Source of the DNA: Gymnothorax reevesii
Taxonomy: Eukaryota; Chordata; Actinopteri; Anguilliformes; Muraenidae
Length of the DNA stretch: 64,000 bases
NCBI GenBank assembly: GCA_029721435.1
Contig: CM056580.1
Span: 75,355,367-75,419,366, forward strand
Direction of reading: 5' to 3'
Program-made: the position numbers and the translations under genes
Shown here: piece by piece, positions 59,362-64,000 of the stretch
Layout of the letters: each line of letters begins with the position of its first letter
How positions within the stretch are numbered: position 1 is the stretch's first letter
The notes under the pieces: model-generated
Database searches by the model: none
What the model was told of the DNA's origin: nothing
What the model saw: only the letters and a program-made list of their open reading frames with translations

Positions 59362-60691
59362 CACTAGTGTTTCAGTTTTTATTGGGTAGCTTGCTTTATA
59401 GTTACGTAGTGGTTATTGCCCCGGACGTCCCCAGGTCAATATCAGGTAGAGGCAGAGTAATATAGCCGGTGTCCGGTTCAATTTTCTCAAATGTCCAGTT
59501 ATTGAGCCGTCCTAAATTAAAAGTTACGTCCGGGTCAATAGGCCCCACCCGATAAGGTAACTTGGTCACCGTTAGCTTGCTAGCCTGGTCTGTTATGTGA
59601 ATTTTCCACAGCAATGACTTGGTATATATCCATCAACCCATTTGGCTAGCTGCGTTAACATTTATCTTTGGCTCGTATAAGTTCTGATTCTAATCGTGCG
59701 TTTGCTTTGTGTTCCCTCGCAAGCCAAGTTAGCTGGACACGGGTCTGGTCCATGGATCTCCGTCCAGGCGCCAATCTGTGCAGCCGTGCTGTTAATTTGG
59801 CTGAATTAGGTACATCTATGTTTTTAGCGGTTATTTATCAATTTAATCCACATTTTGACATATCTTTGTAGCTAAAACGTAGAAAATAAAAATTCCAATT
59901 CATCATTGTGAAATAATTGAAACAGCTGGGCGAATGGGGAAAATAAGCAGTCAATCAATGGGTTCTTTATCGGTGTAACCGTGTACACATGGTCTCCAAC
60001 ACCTAGATTCACTAAGCAGGCAAATGACAGTGAAACCTGTTTGGTGCCATGTTTATGTTAAGTTGAAGCAAATTATTTTAAACGGAAAGTGAATGCCTAT
60101 GTTAAGCACTAATTTGGAGCTCACTTATTTTCTGTCAGATTAGATCTGTTTAAAAATGCCCCTGCTTGAAATTTCTGGTTATATATAAAATAAACATGTT
60201 GTAGGGTCATTACTGCGCACAAAGATGCGTATCAAAATGTGGCTTTAGATGGTAACTATCTGCGCTAAAATTGAAATGCACCTCATGAGGACAAATTAAC
60301 AGCTTATTAATAGTGGGGTGCAAAAATATGTGCACCCCTGGTTTAAATATCTGTTACAGTTAATCTCCAAGTGATTGAAAGGAAACCTGAACACTAAATG
60401 CTTCAAAGTTAAACATGACACCTTTTTACAAATTTAAAAGCAAGGTTTCTTTTTATTTAAATTTTTCTGAGACTTTAAATGATAAGAAAGGAAAAAAGGG
60501 CCCTGTGCAAAAGTTTGGGAACCCTTTAGGATTATTCCTTTGTTACCTTTTAAAGAAGATGATTACTTAGGCACAGACCCAGGTGATTTACTCGTTATGG
60601 CTTCAGTGAGACTGGTGAATATAACCCCAGGGTTGAACTAGATATTCTGAAGGAACTCCATGCCCTCTAAAGTATCCGACTGTGGTGTCTG

Positions 60692-61770
60692 GTGTTAAAA
60701 ACCATGTGTTCCTCTAAACAGTTGTCCAGGGATGTCAAAATCAAGATAATTCACTTCCACCAACAAGGAGAGGGCTACAAAAAACTCTTGCAACATTTCA
60801 AACTACCCATTTCTACTGTCAGAAACATCATAGGAAAATGGAAAATAAATGTAACAATTGAAGTCAAGGCAACATCTGGAAGACCAAGAAAAATTTCAGA
60901 TAGAATGGCCCGAGATCTGGTGAGAAATACTCAAAAGAACCCACACATCACTGTAAAAGACCTGCAAAACAGCCACTGGACAACAGTCCACCATACCTTA
61001 AACAACAATGACCTACATGGCAGAGTTGCAAGAAAGAAGCCTTTCCTATGACCTCAACACAAAGTTAAGTGTCTGAAGTATGCAAAAGAGGACCTTGAGA
61101 AACCTCAAGCATATTGCAACAGTGTGCTTTGGACTGACAAAACCAAAATTGAACTTTTTGGCCACAACCAAAGAAGGCATGTTTGGAGAAAAAAGGGTGA
61201 AGCATTTGTAGAGAACACGTTGCCAACTGTTAGGCATGGAGGTGGATCCATTGTACTTTGGGGTTGTGTAGCTGCTGGGGGCACAGGCGGGTGGAAGGAA
61301 GAATGGATTCCACCCAATATCAAGACATTCTAGAGCCCTGGTCCTCAAATCGCAGTCCTCAAGGTCCGACACCTGCTGCTTTTCCACCCTCCCTTTACCT
61401 GGGAGTCATGAGATATGACAGTCAGGCCAATCAGGGGTGCCACTTGCCATTTACTCACCTGGGATAAAAGAAAACCTGGACTGAAATTGGGTCTGAGGTC
61501 CAGATTTGAACATCCCTGTTCTAGTGTCTAATGTTCAAAGCTGAGTCCTGAAATTGAAGATGAAGAGACACCGTATTCCAGCAAGACAATGACCCTAAGT
61601 GTACCTCAAAATCCACCATGAAGTACCTCCAGGAAGGATGGATGAAGGTTTTGGAATGGCCATCACAGTCCTCAGGCTTGAATATTATTGAAAATCTGTG
61701 GAGAGATCTCAAACATGCTGTGCATATAAGAAGGCCAAAAAATATTTCTGAGCTAGAGGTGTTCTGTAAG
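60692..61770 (+). pseudogene. Tc1-like transposase, split by a MITE
   Basis: The first frame (60692-61051) has KIIHFHQQGEGYKKLLQHFK and STVRNIIGKWK, a helix-turn-helix domain, then SGRPRKISDRMARDL. After a stop at 61051, SVLWTDKTKIELFGHNQRRH carries the first catalytic Asp. The frame is cut at 61336 by a MITE and resumes with VFQQDNDPKCTSKSTMKYLQ (second Asp) and LNIIENLWRDLKHAVHIRRP (catalytic Glu). The piece then decays. Confidence 0.8.
61337..61518. mobile_element. hAT-like MITE (182 bp)
   Basis: It has CCCTGGTCCTCAAATCGCAG at the left and GAGGTCCAGATTTGAACATC plus CCTG at the right. TTCTAGAG (61329-61336) and TTCTAGTG (61519-61526) flank it, an 8 bp duplication with one mismatch. It interrupts the Tc1-like transposase. 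Confidence 0.7.
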
Positions 61771-62699
61771 GAAGAATGAAATATTACAATAAAATTTTAT
61801 TTATTTTTTTTATCGAATGAAATGTTACAAAGACAAGAATTGAAAGACTCTTAGCTGGCTACAGGAAGCGTTTGCAAGCTGTTATAGCTGCCCGAGGAGG
61901 AGTTACAAAATCTCAGCTGGCAGGGTTCCTAAACTTTTGCACAAAGCCTCTTTCCTTGTTTTATTATTTTGAAACAGTAAAAGTTTAAAATGAAAATAAT
62001 TTTTTCTTTAAAATGTGATGAAATGTGTCATGCTTAACTTTGTAGCATTTAGTGTTCAGGTTCGCTTTCTATCACTTGGAGATTAATTGCATCTGACATT
62101 TAAACCAGGGGTGCCCAAATTTTTGCACCCCACTGCATCCGACGGTTGCACTTGCGGTGGAACCAAAAACCAATATACACAAAGACGGTGGGAGTAAAGT
62201 TTGGCAAACACTCACCAGAATAGTTTAGGCTGAGTCCTCTACCATTCCAATAGCTGGGGCAGCACTGTTGTTCGGGGTAGCGATCACCGCCGCAGGCTCA
62301 TGTGCCCATGATGTAGGCAAAGTAAATTTACTGTGTGACAGAGTTCTGCCTCAGCAGGGCCTGCGGGGTTTGTTTACCCTTTGAAAAATGAAAAATAAAG
62401 TATCAAGTAAATACTGTGGTTATTTGCTAAAGCAATAAAATGACCTTGGCACGGACATGTGGGCGGAATGGCTTGCACGCAAGTTGAATATATATGCTTG
62501 CAAAGAAAGTGTAAGTGGGAATAAAAATTGTTGATTGAGGTTTCCCTCCAAAATGGCAAGCTTGTAACTAGCTTACCTTGTTTTCACTAACTGAAGGACT
62601 GAGGTAAGCGGACCAGCTTCACAGGAATAGTAGATGGGCAACAGACCATTTCTAGTCGTCATGCGAATGGCCAATTAGGATTTGTCTTGTGGGAACTTG

Positions 62700-62965
62700 C
62701 CTGTTAGCATGATGGGACCATCTGAGCCCTGTCCTCACCATGTGATCGCTGGCTGCTGCTGTCCTGATCTAGTTCTGCTCCATCCTTGCCATGCCACTTC
62801 GTGGAGCGACAGATGCTACTGCTTGGATATTTTAATGAGTTTTAATGGACTTTAATTGTACTTTATAATATTACTATTTTATTTTATTATTAATTGGCTA
62901 GCCTGCAGAGGATGGGGTTATCCACTGTAGCTGGGTGCCTCCTGAGATTTCTTCTTCTGAGATTT
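62700..62965 (+). repeat. Second copy of the 21.4 kb dispersed repeat
   Basis: It shares CTGCTGCTGTCCTGATC, CCATGCCACTTC, TTATTAATTGGCTAGC and CTCCTGAGATTTCTTC with 21485-21720, but lacks the 3' tail. Confidence 0.6.
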
Positions 62966-62969
62966 CACA

Positions 62970-63980
62970 TATTAATATATTCAATTTCTCTATGTTGTGT
63001 TTTTTTTTTTTTTGGTGTTTGTGCATTGCCAATCAGGGGTGCCAGTAATTTTGGAGCCCACTTTATAAGATGATACACACTGGGGGGGAGAGGGGGATAC
63101 TTGCCTTGTCCTTGTTAAGTGAGTTTGATATTTTTGCTACTCCGGCATGATTCACCATCGCAGTTGATCATTTTCCCTCAGATTTGTTGTGACATGGCAG
63201 TGTTTGATGATGTTGGCTCATGCTTTGGATAATTACACAGTTGGGCATCACTCACCTAATGTGGACAATGGGAGTTGAGGGGAATTGATTGCGTCACATA
63301 CCCAAAATGAGCAGTTTGCCTCATTTACTTGGAGCCCTCGAGGTCAGAAAGCTTCCAGCTGGGATTCGACTGCTTCATAATAGGTGGTATACGAGGAGAT
63401 ACTGTCCTACCAGCCATAAAATTGTGCAAACGATCACCTATTAAGTGTTTTTGTCTCTTTGAACACTTAACCTATGGCATGTATCTGAGCTGGATTTGCC
63501 CAGAAGCCTTAACCACCATTCTTGAAGTGTTTTTCCTTTTTCAGGACAGAAGTGGGATTCATATTCAAACATGGTGATTGATTGATTTTAATTTTTGCTC
63601 ACATCAGGGCAGTTGTTTGCTTAATCTGTCATGTATTGAACTTTAATAAAATCTTTAGCTGTATAATGGGGAGATGTTTCAAAAACAATTACTGTTTTCC
63701 ATCACATGATTTAAAATGTGTGTTCTTTTGGAAATTATTCAGCTTAAATTATTTTCAACCTGCTGTGATACTGATTGACGATTTCCTTGATTTTGTATCC
63801 CCAGTGCCGTCCATCACTATGCTCTCCTGTTTGCTTAGAGTGCAATATTATTGCCTGTCAGCATTTTTTTTTTTCTTCTTTTATTAACTGTCCAGCCCTT
63901 TTCTGGTTGAATTACTTCATTAGGTTTGTTTTTGATGTATCATTTTGCCCTACATTTTGCTTTCCATCTTGTACTCATAG
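62970..63980. other. No gene recognised; probable intron
   Basis: AT-rich sequence with a T tract at 63000. The 82- and 101-codon plus-strand frames at 63329 and 63582 have no family resemblance. It leads into a polypyrimidine tract and acceptor at 63980. Confidence 0.4.
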
Positions 63981-64000
63981 GGCATCATGAGCCCCCAAGG
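63981..64000 (+). other. Putative first coding exon of a plus-strand gene (cut by window end)
   Basis: TTTTGCTTTCCATCTTGTAC and TCATAG form a good acceptor, followed by GGCATCATGAGCCCCCAAGG. The ATG at 63987-63989 would start MSPQ. Too little is visible to name the gene. Confidence 0.35.

Larger units (their letters stand above)
60311..62135 (+). mobile_element. Third Tc1-like transposon, with a MITE in its transposase
   Basis: Inverted arms of about 200 bp start AGTGGGGTGCAAAAATATGT and end GGGTGCCCAAATTTTTGCAC followed by CCCACTG. Internal paired text includes TCTCCAAGTGATTGAAAG and TTTTGCACAAAG. The flanking TA is not clear (AA and CA). Confidence 0.8.

Overview
This 64 kb window is vertebrate DNA, almost certainly from a teleost fish. 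It has spliced genes with GT-AG introns, and a dense, nested set of fish-type mobile elements: Tc1-like transposons, hAT-like MITEs, Ty3/gypsy elements, L2/I-type LINEs, tRNA-SINEs and Penelope-like elements. No bacterial operons, rRNA, tRNA genes or CRISPR arrays are visible. Most open reading frames are shadows or transposon debris.

Host genes. (1) The minus strand from about 5.8 kb to the left edge carries the 5' half of KANSL3 (NSL histone acetyltransferase complex subunit 3). Six coding exons splice in frame to 303 codons, and the rest lies left of base 1. A non-coding first exon and a GC-rich promoter lie at 5.7-6.1 kb. (2) The plus strand at 37.5-41.0 kb carries a complete beta-microseminoprotein (MSMB-like) gene. 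It encodes a 107-residue secreted protein with ten cysteines after the signal peptide, and its first coding exon seems to supply only the start codon. A related promoter/exon-1 fossil lies at 24.78-25.02 kb. (3) At the right edge a good splice acceptor is followed by an ATG at 63987. A GC-rich region with two perfect CRE octamers lies at 57.8-58.8 kb. Together they suggest the start of another plus-strand gene; NCOA4, the neighbour of MSMB in human, is only a guess.

Mobile elements from left to right. A very small LTR element (TRIM) whose ~160 bp LTRs contain a tRNA-like sequence (7463-7878) sits in a Penelope-like remnant. A decayed gypsy element fills 8.3-14.25 kb and has a SINE in its 3' LTR. 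LINE remnants lie at 17.8-18.3, 18.7-21.2 and 25.2-25.8 kb. At 22.05-23.43 kb a piggyBac-like MITE is split by an hAT-like MITE, which is split by a SINE. A Tc1-like transposon (30766-37227) was split by a 4.5 kb Penelope-like element with a hammerhead-ribozyme-like motif, by a solo LTR with a 5 bp target duplication, and by a smaller insert. A non-autonomous LTR element at 41.56-46.19 kb contains further insertions. Two near-complete Tc1-like transposons lie at 46.4-48.0 and 48.35-49.84 kb. A gypsy element with both LTRs lies at 50149-55007. A 1.8 kb fold-back element follows at 55145-56942, and a Tc1-like element carrying an hAT-like MITE at 60.3-62.1 kb.

No wholly new system is provable from sequence alone. 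The most unusual items are the tRNA-like TRIM, the Penelope hammerhead with inverted ends, the fold-back element with 14-16 bp flanking repeats, and the ATG-only exon arrangement of the MSMB-like gene with its fossil paralogue. All coordinates, splice joins and LTR alignments were worked out by eye.
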